Shown: positions 24,410 to 37,700, numbered from the stretch's first letter. The stretch: DNA of 64,000 bases from Campylorhamphus procurvoides (GCA_013396655.1 WBMV01007810.1:504098-568097), one strand, 5' to 3'. The notes: generated by a model not told the origin, from the sequence alone. Numbers and translations: made by a program.

Positions 24410-27400
24410 GTAAAGGCTCCTCTGTTTCTGATCAAAGTCTGACAGTAAAGTATTGCATCTTATTATATTTTCACTTTCTGTAGAAAATGGGGCAAGGATT
24501 GTTTCTTTTCTCTGAAAGGGATTTGAGACATGCATCAGTTTGTTGGGGAAGGGGAAAATTTGGGTCTGGACATTGTTTTTACTTTCTTTTATTTTTTTTC
24601 TAAATGATGAGTATTTCAGAGAACAGTTTGCAGACTCAAGTTGTGTGCAATAAAGTGGCCAGCTCAGCCTTGCCTGTGATACTGTTGGGGAATCCTGATC
24701 TCTTTCTCCGTCATTTTGAAGTGATCTTATTTCTGATGGGAGCAGATGGGCTGTGAGAAAGCGTTTCTCAAGGGAGGAGGTCAGTGTGTCTGGACCTGTG
24801 GTCTCTGGGGGTACCAGACACACCTGTGTGATGTGAACTTCTGTGCACTGAGTACACTGAGTTCCCAGTTCACCTGCTTGCTCCTCCTGGCCAGCAGCAT
24901 TCAGGGAGAGGTTCCATCCCGGTTCCTAACACCCAACCCTCAGAGATTTGACATTTTTCACTTTAAGGGCCATTTCATCAAAAGAGATGGTGCTCTCCTG
25001 TGGTGAATCCTGCCTAATCAGGCCTCATTCTTTCCCTGCGATATCATGCATTTGTGATATTCCTTCCTCTGGATCACCAAAGAGAACCTTGGGGACCTCT
25101 AGACAGTCACACTGGGAATTTGATTGAGTGGACTGTGCTCATCAAGTGCTGGCATTTGTTCACCTGAGATCCTGTAGCATGCCTTTATCAGCATATTCAC
25201 TTAGCAGTTTGCAAAGTCCAGATGCATGCAAATAGTAATGGTGTTGGCTTCCCCGCTGCTAGCACGCATTTGGCACTAGTGTTAAGTGAGAGTGGGAAAG
25301 GAAAAAGATCTGCAAATGTGCCGAGCTGCAGGAGGTGTGCCTCACAAGGATTTTCCTTTGGGAAGACAAACCCAACATCACCTGGGGCTCATGTTTTACT
25401 GCAGTGGCCCATCCTCTGTGGTGAGGAAGTGTGCAAAGAAGAAGGGCTGACCTTCCTTTTTTTGATATTGCTCTCTTTTCTAGGATGTGCTGAGAGCATC
25501 CTGGGATCATCAGGATGCTGAACGGCAAAGCACTGGAAGGAAATTTGGTATCTGTGTTTCTATTAGTGTTTTTCCATCTCTGTTGAGCAGCTCTCTCTGA
25601 AATTTACTGTATCTTAGATAATGTTAATGGGGAAGAGTCTGTGCTATCTTGACCTGCACTGGGTAATCAGATGCTTTGTGGGCATGAAAGTATTGCAACA
25701 GACAGTAAGATGGTGCTGGTGGGGTAATTGTTCTGCTCTGTTTTGCAGTGGGAAGTATGCATCTTGGCAGGTATAGGATGCTCCATGGAGATGGGACTGG
25801 ATTTGCATTTCCTGGCCCTCACTCTGTTGCCTTGTGAGGTCCTTTCTGATCCAGCAGAGCATTGTTACTATTACGGTGCTCCCTCTTAAACTGAACAAGT
25901 GGGGGCTTGGAAATGCAGAATATGCCTGGATCAGGAAACATGCCCTGCAACCCTTGATGCTTCCAGGCACACTCCCAGCTTTCTGAAATCTAATAGTGAA
26001 CTGAGTCTTGTAATTCCTGAAAGCAAGGATTGACTTTGTGCAGCATGCAATAGGGGTACCTGGTGACAGGGAGGCCAGAAGCAGAGCTATAAATAGAACT
26101 CCAGAGTGCCCTCCTGTTGCCCTTGCCTCAGGCCTGTGCAGGTCTTTCTCTATTCCCACATCAGAGCTGAGTGCATGTTTGACCTTGACACTGGCAGGAA
26201 ATTGTGTCAAAAGTAGGGGAAAGCAATACTTATGAGGCCAAGAGAAATTGAGAGGTAATGTGCAGCAAACTATGAGCTCGCAGGGTGATCTGTCAGGAAT
26301 GATGGCCAGAATGATTTTTGGCATTTCTGGATGTAACAGCTTGCCAACATCAACATAGGGAATGCCCTCATGCAACCTTGGGGACAGAAGGAAGATGCAA
26401 GTACAAAGAGCCACAGGCTGGATTAGCAATACCTAGAAAGCTGCAGCAGTCTTGTGGGCTGAGAAGTCCTGGTTTAGGACCAAGTATTGCACCTGTGAGG
26501 TCTGTCTTTGTAACAAGAAATAAAACAGATGGACTCTGGGGAAGTGGCAACAAATAGTTTCTCACAGAGAAAGGGATAGTCCCATGACTGGAGCACCTGC
26601 AGCTGTCCCAGGAGGATATGAGTCATGTGTGAGACAAGAATTTCTTTCCTCCCTGGTGGGACACTCTGTGTAAGCTGGTCAGGTTTTTGTGACATCTATT
26701 TTGTGACCTAAGCCCATGTACCTCACCTGTCCTCTCTGCAGGATCCGAGTGTGTCAGGATGGACAATTCCTTCACTACGTCTTTCCATACCAGTTCCTGG
26801 ACTCTCCGGAATGGGAGTCACTGCGACCCTCTGAGGAAGGTACTTTCCAGGTAATCCCCACAGCACCTAAGCTTCACTACTTGCTCCTTCATTGCATGCT
26901 TGAGAGGGGGATGAAGGGGCCTCACTATGGCATTCAAAACAAACTGGGAATACTTTCTTCCTTTTCCTGGTAGTTTATCCAGCATAAGATGGTGTGATCA
27001 GCTGTGATACATATTTTTCTACCTTCCTCTGAAGACCTCAGTGCATGTTCCCACTATCAGCTGATAGCAAGGATAGTGGAGCATGGTGCTCCTTGCAGTT
27101 TAGCAGGGAGTTGAGGTATTGGATTGCTGGTTCTCTTCCATTCCCTAGTATCTGCATTGGTGCATTTGCCCTGGGCACTGCTAGCAGGCTGCATCCTCCC
27201 AGCATCAGGGTGGCAGCCGTGGCAATATGCAGCAGTGATGTAAATCCATAAATATCCTGTTCCTCACAGAAGTTTCTGATGGTCATGTGTTTGGGGTGGA
27301 GAAGCAGAAAGGATGATTCACACCCGAATATGGTTCTTTCTGAGCAGAAGAATCCCTTGCTGAGAGGCCAGACCAATTCTTACTTTCAACAACTAAGAGG

Positions 27401-30400
27401 ATTTTGGTCTTGCTGTCAACACCCCGCTGGTTTTTTAGCTTTCCTTCTGGAGAAGATTACTTAGGTCTACATCTCTCTGTCTTTAACTCACATCCCAAGA
27501 CAGCCTGATACCTGTCAGGATGTCAATCTAAATTATGTCAATCAGGGCATATGAGAAGGGATTTTGCTAATCCCTTGGGAGCGTGGGATGGTCATGAGGG
27601 CACAATGATGATTTCTTGTGAGGGCAGCCACAAGCAGACCTGGTTAAACCAGCACAGCTCTCTGAGTCTGCTTTCCTAGGGTCTGAATTTGGATCATGTG
27701 TGAAAGGGTCATGGTGATCTCTCCTGAAATCTGTGCCATCACCAGTGGTACGGTCTTGCAAAAAGAACAGTTGCAGGAGGTGACTGACTGTGTGACTGTG
27801 GCACAGGGCTACAGCTTGTGAGCAGAAATAGGGATGTCAGCCCAAGGTAGAGAGGTAGAGAAGGCAACAACTGCATGGCTGTGCTAGGGATGGTGGTATC
27901 TCATGTTTTGCACAGGTCTTCAGTCTGGCAGCAGACTGCTGCCAGCTCCTGGACTGTACTTGCCTAAGAGTTCAGCAGAGAGAATGATGGCTACAAAGTA
28001 CTCTGGGCAGAGAGATGGCCATCTAGATGGCATGCACCCGGCAAAGACTTCTGCAGCATTTTCTAAGCTAATATCTGTGGAACTGAATGTTCCCAGACCT
28101 CCAGAATGTCTTTATCTGTGGTGCATGAGACAGCTTTGGCGCAAGCTGGTGACAGGCTGCACCAGCCCTGCCAGCACCACGCTCTTGGCACTTGTCCTGC
28201 TCTGTAAGACAGGGTTGGTCAGGGAGGTCAGCTGTGCCTGGCACCAGGATGGGGAGGTAGAGTCCTAGGTGGGGAAGGGCTACAGCTGAGTGCTGGAAAT
28301 ACCTAAAACCCACAACTGGTAACTGAGGAGCATGAAGAAGTAGAAGCCCCCAGGATATTTTGTGTGAGACCAACATTCAGCTGGTGGGACTTGACTAGTC
28401 TGTATACCTGGCAGGACCTTAGTCTTGATGACCATGCTTAGCCATGGTGATATGCTGCTTTTGGCAGCTGTTTAATTCACTAGTCCCTCTTACCTGAGTA
28501 GTTAGTAAAGCTGTTGTTTATCTCAGCCTTATTTCTACCATTACAATAATTCTGTTTAAAAGTGCATGTTTGACTCTGGGACTTTTCTGGAGGAGGGTAT
28601 GGAAGTTCTTTATTGCCCAGGTTTTTCCCATTGCTCTCTGGATAGAAGAGTTTCAATCCTGAGCCCACCAAAAATGCCAGAAGCATGGCTCGGCCTACAA
28701 GGAGAGCTAGTTTCCTTAGGCTTTGTGCTTTGGCTGTCTTCTTTCCACAGGACTGCTGAGTCCCAGTACTAGAAGGAGTGGGGTTTCAGGGCTGGCACTT
28801 TCCCCCAGAAGGCTGAATTACAGGCTCTGCTGGTGCTAGAGCACTTGTGTTGGTGGGGATTCATAGATGAAATCTGTCTTGCTGTCCTGGGTAGGTGGCA
28901 GGTTTGCTTATTACATCTCACTGAATCCCTCACAAGAAACAGAGGCTTTTGACTGCTGTGCCAGAAGTTGGTTAGGAAAATGAGATTCTGGTAATTTCAA
29001 TTTCTGTGTGACCCTTCCTCTTGCTTGCCTGTCTTGGGAAAGTTCTCAGGTTTTCTCTCCTATATTTCTTTCATTAGGCAGCTGTTTGCATGGCAATGGC
29101 ATTAAATATCAAACCCAAGGACACACACATGCAGCCAAGCCATGTTCAGCTTCCCAGTGGCCCTCTGCCATGGCAGCTGACCAAGGAGACCCCTGGATAT
29201 AGAGTGAAAGGGAGCCCCCAGGATATTTTGGCTCTGGCACTTGTTCGCATGCCAGTGTCTCCATTACACTCGGATGTTCTCCTTTGGCCCAGGGCAGTTT
29301 GACCCTTCCTGCATTTCTTGTCTTTATTATTATTTGTTGTAATATACACTCACTTATTATATAACGTTTTTTATTGGAATTATTCTGGTCCTACAACTAG
29401 AGGGGAAAAGGCCTCTGTTTACATTGGCAAAACCAGAGCAAAATGAAATGCCCTCTAAAATCAACGCAATGAAACCTGTTGAGTTCTCTACATACACACA
29501 AACACAATAAAACCTTTTTATTTTCTCTCTCACTGAGCAGTGCTGCAATGTCTTTCAAGGCCATTCGGCCCTACAGAGTCCAGCAGAGCTGGTGAGACAT
29601 GATGTCCCTCTGGTACAGGGTAACCAGGCAAGGCTTGCAGGTGGCCCTTCCAGCACCCAGAGCCTTCTTGGAGTAGCAGCTGTGCAACCCAGCAGCAGGA
29701 TGTGTCAGCACCCTGCCACAGGGCTATTCACAGGCAACTTGAACTGTCCAGGCATGCAAAAACATCCCCCTCTGCAGTGTGTCTGTAGAGGGATAAGGAT
29801 GTCTGTGCTACCCTGTTCATCTCAGCTACATTGCTCAGATGTCAAAAGGGAGCATCAGCTGAAGCAAGAGGGTGAAATGTAGCCAGCCATGTGACTAGTT
29901 TAAACAAGGACATGCTACTAATTGCATTGGAAAATAGGGTCTTTGTCTCCTTTGGGAGAGGAAACATTGGCAGGTAAGGATTTATCCAGTTGCTCAGCTT
30001 GAATGATCTGGCTCTCCAGCCCTGCCATCTCCAAAGAGAACAGGAATTGAAAGGGCTGAGGGCTAAAATTGGAGTGAAGCACATAGCCCCAGGGTTGATG
30101 ACCCCTGCTCAGGTGGTGGGACTTACTCTACTGCCCCCTCGCCCCACAGGTCACACTGACAGCCGAGACAGATTGCAGCTTCATCACCTGGCCAAGGAAG
30201 AAGCTGTATGTCCTCCTGAGGAAGGACCGCTACATTGCTCGGCTCTTCTCCTCCCACCTGGGCTATGACATCTCAGAGAAGCTCTACTCCCTCAACGAGA
30301 AGCTCTTCGCCAAGTTTGGCCGTCGCTTCGACATCCGCTTGCCCAGCCTCTACCACGTCCTTGGGCCAGCTTCCTCCGAGGGGGAGTCTGAGGACTGCGA

Positions 30401-33400
30401 GGAGCTGCTGCCTGCCTCTGGCCACGCCAGCGTCTCTGAGCCCCCTCTGCAGCCGCCACCGCCACCACCACTGGCCCCACGCCCCCGGGCATCCCGGCCC
30501 GACAGTGAGCTGCTGGGTGAGGACTCCACCAGTCTTGTCTTGGAAGATTTTGCTGAGTTGCCTGGGTCTTTTATGGACTATGTGAGCGAAGGGGAGTATA
30601 TGAAGTGAGGGCACTCCTGGCACGGGCACACCTCACCCTGTGTGGGACCCTCGCGTAAGTACCCACCTGGGGAAGCAAGTCTTTCCCGTGATGCAACTGC
30701 CTGGGCAGAGAAGTGGTCCCCAGCCTCTCGCCCTCTTTTGCCATGGGTTTTGCTCCTCCACAGTGTTTTTTTTGCCTGCTGCCCCAAGGAATCACGGAAG
30801 GTGGGCTCAGGCTGTGTGATTTTCTTAAGGAAAAGCAGCAGAGTAGAGGCTTGGCTCCAAACACTAGCTGTACTGTGGGGAGAAGGGTCAGTAATCTGGC
30901 CATAGGAAACTCCTGCCCAGTTCTCTCCCTATGCCTCAGGAGAGGCAGGGGAACTGAAATGTGTCCAGGCTGACAACTGGTACATGAGTGCTTGTAGAGA
31001 CCCCAGAGGGCTCAGCCCACTCACCAGGAGGTAGAGCTGTGCCAGGAAGTACTCCAGTATTGAGCTGAGGAAGACCTCTGCAGGTGAGAGAGCAGATATC
31101 CCAGGAGATGCTGACAAGGATATAAACACCTTCAGGTTTATGGCAGATGGATAGTGAGAAGTTGCTGTACACCCTGCAAGTGCTCAGTCTGGGCAGGGGA
31201 AGAAAGCTCAGAGTCCTTTCTCTCCCTGCCCACCACTATCGTCCCAGCATTTGCTCCATCCTCCTTGTTTTGACTGAGCTTCATCTCTGCCAGATCAGTA
31301 AAATATTAAAAAGTCTGCCCTGTGTGGACTGACAAGCTAAACGTTGTTTTAGCATGCCCCAAACTCTGCTGTCTGGTGAGTGGGAATGAGGTGCTCTCTT
31401 CCAACATGACAGTTCCTTACTCTGTCCTGGTGGCAAAGGAGCAATCCAGGCAAACAGAAATAGACAGGAGAGTGGCTCATGCTTGAAATTCAGATCCAAG
31501 TGGCCAAGAAAGAAATTCCACACTGAGCTACTTTTAGCCAGCCACTGCATGCCAGCTGCTACACACCAGCTGCAGACCCTGAAATGTGCATTCCTGCTGC
31601 CACCTTGTAATAATCCAGCTGCCAGACACCAAGCTTGGGACTAGGATTTGTGTCCCAGAAATGACCACTCCACATGTCCCAGCTGGGTCTGCATGTCAGG
31701 GAAGAAGTTGCAGGACTGACTGGGCTGCAGCTGGGAAGACTGTCTTCCACCAGTCAACCTTGAACACAATGCACTGTTGCACCCTGGTCTTCTCTGAGTC
31801 TGCTTGAGTCTTCTTCTTTTGGGCTGTGGACTCAGTATCAGGGAGCACAAAGCAGGGCATGCTGACTCCTGGCATGAGCCCTGACAAGTCTGCAGTATTC
31901 TTGGACTCTGCATGGAACGTCTGTCCAGCTCAGACAGCACTTGCTATTTGCAGTAGACCTCTAGTGGAAGAGGCCTTTTTTGCTGTTTCATCCAGTAGTT
32001 CTTAGTTTTTGAACAGTGGAACTGTTGGATTTCTCTGTTTTGTATGGTTCTGCTTTGAGTTGAGTCACATACCAGTTCCTGTACTAGTTCCATGACTCCA
32101 AACTTAAAATCTGGGATATAAAGGAAGTGGCCAGGGAAAGAACAAGTATATTTGATTTTGCCTGAATCAGATAAAGTCAGCAAGAGTGTTGTTTAGGATT
32201 TTTTTCTTAGGATTGTTTGTTTATTTGGTTGGTTTGTGTGATAGACTGTTTATTTTTTAATGAAGCACAGAGAGAAAAATAAAAAAATCCACACTTTTCC
32301 TAGGAATGTGACGTCCCTGGTTTTTCTGGTAGGCTGCTGGAGATAAGAATTTGTGGCTTTTTCAGTTCTTACTTGGAGAGACAGAAACACTGAATCCCTT
32401 TTGAGACAGCCATCCTCCTAGCTGTCAGGAGTGTCTGTTGAACATGTGCAATCATCAATGAATGCAGACTGTTGTAAGCATGGTGAAGTTAATTTTGCCT
32501 GTGCTTTGCTTGTATTTTGCCTTCTCAGAAGAACGATATCCATTCTCAGGTCATTGGTAGAGTTCTCCTAGTTGATCAAGCTCAAAAACCCCAAAATTTC
32601 AAATGCAATTGAAAAAGGAAGGAGGCAAGGAACACCACAGCTGTTTTTTAATCACTTCCACCCGATTTTGGCAATGAGTCAATACTGTGAACATAAACAT
32701 GAGATGTGTGTGTGTTGGGGAAGGCTTGTGCAATGCAGCAGAAAACTATTCTTTCTTTCACACAATCCTTTTAAAATATGTTGTAAGCTGAAATCTTTTG
32801 TCTTTCTAGATCTTATGACTCAGAAACTATCAAGGAGTGCTAATATTTGCAGTAGAGACCTGCAATAAAAGCCCAGATGTTTAGAGGCTGGTATTTGGGG
32901 TGGGAGGGGAGGGTGGTCTTCCTTGTCTGTCAGTCTGGAAACAATAGCAAATGTGGTATTTTTAAGGTAATTAGACAAGGAAACAGAATTACTATTTAGT
33001 GTGTTTGTAATGGTGGAATGACTGCTTCCCTGTTACCCTGCTCACCACTTGTGTATCCTACTCACATCACATCTCAGTGGGACAACAGGAATTTTCACAT
33101 CTGGACAGTATTCCACAGTGACTCAAGTGCCTCACCACAAAAAACAGTGATATAGAAGGGCTGCAGTTTTTCCTTCTGGCCAGGCATTTGTCACAGCTCA
33201 GCTAATAATCTGAGCAGGTTGGCCATGGCTCAGGGAAAGCACTTTCATAACTTTACCCTTGGAAGTGGTGATAGCATCCATGATAAACAGGTATATTCCC
33301 TCAAGTGTCATTGTTCTAAGTAAGCAATAGCTGCAGGCTCTGATGTCAGAGATCCTCTGGGGCTTTCCCCTGCTCTGTACTTCTCCTTCCCCAGCAACTT

Positions 33401-34420
33401 CCAGCATGGGTAATCACCTTTCAGCTCTCTAAATTCCCCATGCTGAAGTGCTTCTATGGGTCATGTTCTTCTTCTATCACTACAACAGCCACCTTGCAAT
33501 ACCACAGTGCAGGAGGGCAATTCTTGAATGCCCAAAGTGCTACAAAGGTCATACACAAGAAAATATTCCTGGTAGATATATTAGCCTACTATTCTTATCA
33601 TTTAGTTCCTTGAAAGAGTTTCTAGTCTGCTTAAAAGTAAGATTCTTAAGAGCACATTCTTTCTCTGAGAAGGAGGCTGCCTATTTAAAAGAGAGTTTCA
33701 AAGGTTCTGGTCAAAACTTGCTTTAACAGTGTACTGCTGTGTAGTTCAATGCTCCAGAGTAAACTAAGCTTTATTCCTGGCATGGAAATTCAAACAACAA
33801 AAAGGCTCCCGCTTTTTCTCCTGTACATATTGCATTTGTTCTATAATGCTGCTACCAAGTGTTTGCAAGTTGTGTAGCTGTTGCTGCCTGGTTTTATACA
33901 GTCGCATCTTGCGGCTGCCTTTCTATTTGTGGGTGAGGTGGATGGATGGATGCCTGATGGCCTGTAGCTTGGTATCTAAGTTAGTAAGAAACATTTTATA
34001 TCTGCCTTAAGAGCAACATAAAAGGAGCTGTGGGTTTTGTTTCACTGATATCACAGAAGGTGCTTTGAGGGTTTTGTTTTTGCCATCTCAGTATGAGTGC
34101 ATAACCTTCTTTTCTGATTTATCACATGTTGAAGAATTACATAGTTTGGCATGCTCATTTAGGAGGGGAGGGGAGAAGGACAGGTAACAATGGGTTCCGT
34201 GAGGTTGGTTTGAAAAAGTTTGGAAGTAAGATTTATTCCTGTAATAGTAATAGTGTTCTCTTTCTCTCTCTCTCTCCCCTCCCCGCATCTCTGTTCTCCT
34301 TTTTCTTTCTTCCTCATCTGCTTTTCTTCTGCAGCCTCTGAAAACCATCTCCGGAGTTCTCCTCACCCTCTCTGCAAAGGACGAGCCCCTCTGGCTCCAA
34401 CTCAGACTCCTGAACTCTAG
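23919..34420 (+). CDS. POPDC2: POPDC2, Popeye domain cAMP-effector protein 2 (alternative C-termini)
   Basis: Coding exons are 23919-24409, 26742-26850 and 30150-30608 (352 residues, ending SEGEYMK). Alternatively exon 3 stops at 30504 and joins 34335-34420 (346 residues, ending PLAPTQTPEL, close to the end of human POPDC2). Popeye proteins are three-pass plasma-membrane proteins of heart and skeletal muscle that bind cAMP and regulate pacemaking and TREK-1. Seen: hydrophobic segments at about 33-58, 60-75 and 77-97, LPEEFDLLYKT-like sequence after them, then the cytoplasmic Popeye domain with the cAMP-site motifs DSPE (184-187) and FQVT (199-202). FQVT straddles the exon 2/3 junction. All splice phases agree. 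An upstream in-frame ATG at 23781 would add 46 residues. The 23919 start was chosen because it aligns with the family N-terminus (MSA). The proline-rich tail after about residue 270 is poorly conserved. Confidence 0.96.
26742..26850 (+). CDS. POPDC2: POPDC2 coding exon 2
   Basis: Encodes residues 164-200 between a ctctctgcag acceptor and a gtaatc donor. It carries the DSPE half of the cAMP-binding signature within FPYQFLDSPEWESL. Confidence 0.95.
30150..30608 (+). CDS. POPDC2: POPDC2 coding exon 3 (long form, own stop)
   Basis: Starts after gccccacag and encodes residues 201-352: the VT of the cAMP motif, the rest of the Popeye domain (YDISEKLYSLNEKLFAKFG) and a Pro-rich tail with a run of six prolines. 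Read through, it ends in an acidic tail and TGA at 30606-30608. An internal gtgagc donor at 30505 allows splicing to the exon at 34335. Confidence 0.92.
   Translation, partial: VTLTAETDCSFITWPRKKLYVLLRKDRYIARLFSSHLGYDISEKLYSLNEKLFAKFGRRFDIRLPSLYHVLGPASSEGESEDCEELLPASGHASVSEPPLQPPPPPPLAPRPRASRPDSELLGEDSTSLVLEDFAELPGSFMDYVSEGEYMK
32278..32283 (+). terminator. Candidate polyadenylation signal for POPDC2 long-exon-3 form
   Basis: First clear AATAAA downstream of the exon 3 stop codon, giving a 3' UTR of about 1.7 kb. A second AATAAA lies at 32864-32869. Both fall inside the intron that precedes exon 4, so choosing them would fix the SEGEYMK tail. Confidence 0.35.
34256..34334 (+). promoter_or_regulatory. 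Long polypyrimidine tract and acceptor of POPDC2 exon 4
   Basis: About 79 bases, overwhelmingly C and T, including a (TC)n microsatellite at about 34258-34277 and several TTCTT/TCTTC-type motifs of the kind bound by PTB proteins, then the acceptor. It is much longer than the tracts before the other exons in the window. Confidence 0.6.
34335..34420 (+). CDS. POPDC2: POPDC2 alternative last coding exon 4
   Basis: Follows a very long pyrimidine-rich acceptor (34256-34334, ending tctgcag). Joined to the donor after 30504 it keeps frame, makes a Thr codon at the junction and encodes a tail ending GRAPLAPTQTPEL then TAG. Human POPDC2 ends in a near-identical GQAPLAPTHTPEL (from memory), which is strong support that this exon is real. 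Confidence 0.88.
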
Positions 34421-34719
34421 GGAACAACAGGCTGTTTTGATCCTGAAGCCTCTCCAAGGGCACAGATGCTCACAGAGGTTTTTGACCAGAGAGACACTCT
34501 TTAGCACACAGAGATGTCTGCCAGCAGACATTTACACTCAGGAGCACATGAAGCACATGCTTAAGACTGCAGTGTGACACTCCAGCACCTCCCACACCGT
34601 GGTTGTTCACCAGAGCTGCCTTCCCCATGGTTTGTTTTTTAGTCCTGCCTCTCTGAGCTGTGTTGGCAGCTCTGTTACCAAGGTGCAGAATCTGTGTTCC
34701 CTTTGATTTAATGATTCCC

Positions 34720-34725
34720 ATTAAA
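34720..34725 (+). terminator. Candidate polyadenylation signal (ATTAAA) for POPDC2 exon 4 form
   Basis: ATTAAA variant about 300 bases after the TAG of exon 4. It is the nearest plausible signal, but weak evidence. Confidence 0.25.
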
Positions 34726-37700
34726 GTCAGAGATGAAATTACTGGTGTTTGAGGATTCGAAGAGGAAGGTAACAGCTGGAGGGAGGATTTGAAGAGGGAG
34801 ATCATTTGAGGTGATCTCCAGGGATAGAGTGGACAGGGTGAGGGAAAATGGGCTACCTGATGGCTTTGTTAACGAATGGGCTTGCAATGGAGAGTTTGAT
34901 GATATACATCTCACTGAGAATCCACTCTTGTAAGACCAGAAATTAATTTTCCAGGAGTTAAGATTTCTCATTTATGAAAAGTGCCACTTCTCAAAGAAGC
35001 TGGTGATAAAAAACTTCTGCTGAAAGGTTGTTTGTTTGGCTTGATTCATTTGGAATAAGAAAGGGAAGGAATTGGGACTGGGAACAGGTGTAAGCAAGAA
35101 GAAAAGGCTGAACCCTTTGTTTTGGTGCTCAGTGGGGAATGACCTCAGGTTGCACACACACTGAGTGAAGAAAGAAATGAATACAAAACATCTGTGGAGA
35201 GAACAGCCATTGGTAGGAACTATAATGTCCTAATGAAAATAGTGTGGAGATGGAAGGCCTCTGCCAGGTTCAGCTCAACAGAATTTGTATGGTGAGCTTC
35301 CCCAGCTATTTTGTCAGTCAGAGAACTGGAGGCAGACATATAGGTGGAGGACCAAGGCACAACCAAACTGGACAGTGAGGAGCCTCTTCAGGGCAGGTAT
35401 TCAAGGAAAGAGCAAGGAGCATCCATCCCTGTGTCAGCACAGGGCACAGTGTTTTTCAGTGCCTCTTGGCACAAACACACAGGGGCACAGCAATGCTGCG
35501 TGTGGGGCTGGCTTTGTGTTGACCCTGGGCTGGTGGAGGAAGCCCCACCTGCCTTGCCCTGCTCACATGGGCTATGGCCCAGAGGCCTGTTTGCCTTGTC
35601 TTACAAGTCTCAGCTGGACAAAATCTGTGCCCTTGGGATCTGGCACTCTTGCCAAGGGCCTGAGGAGTGGTGGGTATATGGGATCTGTGGTGTACACAGC
35701 TCCTTGCACTGCTCGCCTTTGCTGTCACACCAGGGCAGGCGAATGGGGCTGCCCCAGGCTGAGGGATCATCCTGCTGGTGGTTGTCAGCATGCTCTGTTG
35801 CTGCATTTGTGCTTCAGCCTGACCCCACTGCCCTTCACAGCTAGGAAATGCCTCTGGCAGATTGACACCAGAGCTGCTGGGGTCTCTTCTGCAAAGGAAC
35901 TGAAATGCACAATGAAACTGGGGCCACCTGTTGTGGTGCTTTGTACACTTGCCTGAAGCAGTGGACTGGAATTAGACACTGTCCTTCACAGCTGCCTGCT
36001 GAGTTTATATTACAGGCTTCAACAAGAAGCTCCCTGGAAACTTTTCACTCGTGGAACCAGCTAACATGGATTTCTATCAGGTTGGCAGACCCCAGGTCTA
36101 TCCCTCTCCTGAATGTGTGTTGGAGATGGTGTTTTTTAGCTGGCCTTCCAAACAGCCACATGCCAGGGCCCAAAAGCTTGGACATGAGCTGAAAGCAGGA
36201 GCTAACCCTGCTGTGACACTGTCTAGTGAAGCAGTAGTGACAGCTCATGACGAATGACTTGAGGCTTCTTCATGGTAGAAATGCCTTTAGCATGTCCCTC
36301 TCAACTGATAATGAACTTCACTGCACCCTTTTCTATCACCCAGTGAAGCCGTGCAGGGAACCACAGAAAGTAGTTAATAGAAGGTGTGATTTGTTGGCAG
36401 AAGAGATAAAAGACTTGTCATTTCTTTAATTTGCGTATGTATCAAGGTGTGGGAGGGTAAGGGTTGTTTCTCTGCTCATGCATCTCATTGTAATCTTTCA
36501 CCAATTATTTCCAGAACTCAACTACTTTTCCAGGTATGAAAAGCTGTGCTGAGTTCCTGGCAGTAATTTGTGTTAGGTGACCCCATAGCTACAATGCTCT
36601 GTTTTCCTCTTATTACTTTCTATTCCACTCAGAGGTCAAAGCAGTGCCAAATTGGATGTGAGAGCACTGTGGTACTACTGGTGTCTGCTTCACTTCATGT
36701 GAGCTTCAGAAAGAACAAGCCAACTGCCACAAGAGCTACTCCAGGACCTCCAGGAGATCCATTTTTATTACTTGTTGGAGTGATAACATGATATCAATAG
36801 GGTGTCACTCTGAAATCAGTGTCTTGTAGATGGGACTGGAGCGTGGGCTAAGAATGACTCCTTCCTGTGCCAAAGTTGAGTCACGCCTTTTCACTTTGCT
36901 GAAAATAATACTTCTCACCTTTAATATGAACATTTCAGGACACTTTAATATAAAACACAAATGAATCATACCAATACTCCTGCTGTGAAAAGAGTGATAT
37001 TATCCCCTCCTTCTTTCATTCAGGTACAAACTTTGAGATTGAATGACTTGCCTGTCTCACTTTCAGAGCTGGGTACAGAACCTGTGAGATAAAAGTTCAA
37101 TCCAGTCTTTTAACTGAGAGGTTTTACAGTAACCAGTTAACCTCATACTTGCTGATCTGTCACACACTTCTTTTCCTTGACATCATGCCCCTAATGCAGG
37201 GAGTGAAAAACACATCCAGTGTTATGATGAAAGTAGCATCTGTGAGCAGAGAGCAGCAACAGGTTTAGGACTCCTTTCTGGTTTTGTGTATCCTGAAGGC
37301 AGTGCTAGGCACAAGCAATGGGTAGGTCATAGAAGACGTCTGTTTTGCTGGGGAGGGTGATGTTCCAGGGCAGGCATGACATTGTCCTGCTGTGAGAAGA
37401 GCACAGAGAGGTCAGGCTGGGCATTAGCAGGTGGAGGTTGCTATCCTAACACAGAAGCAAGCAAGGTGCTGGTGGATCTTGTTCTGCTTTTCAGGGGTAT
37501 AGTGTACAGGGTGCTGTGCCCTGGCTGGGATGAATTGGCTGGAAGGGTGCATATGGGGTTGTGTCCTTCACGTTTCCACCTTTCCACCTCCCTCTCCGAG
37601 CACCATTGTTGCTCTGGGTGCTCCCAGTTTAGCGATAGGAGCACAGATTAAACCTGTGCAACTCTACAGCTTTCTACCTCTACCAAGCCACGTGCAGTGC

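Noticed and set aside
35285..35956. 223-residue + strand frame and an overlapping 166-residue frame
   Set aside because: Two overlapping frames in different phases, no domain, no splice logic. They lie in the possible 3' region of POPDC2 or intergenic DNA.
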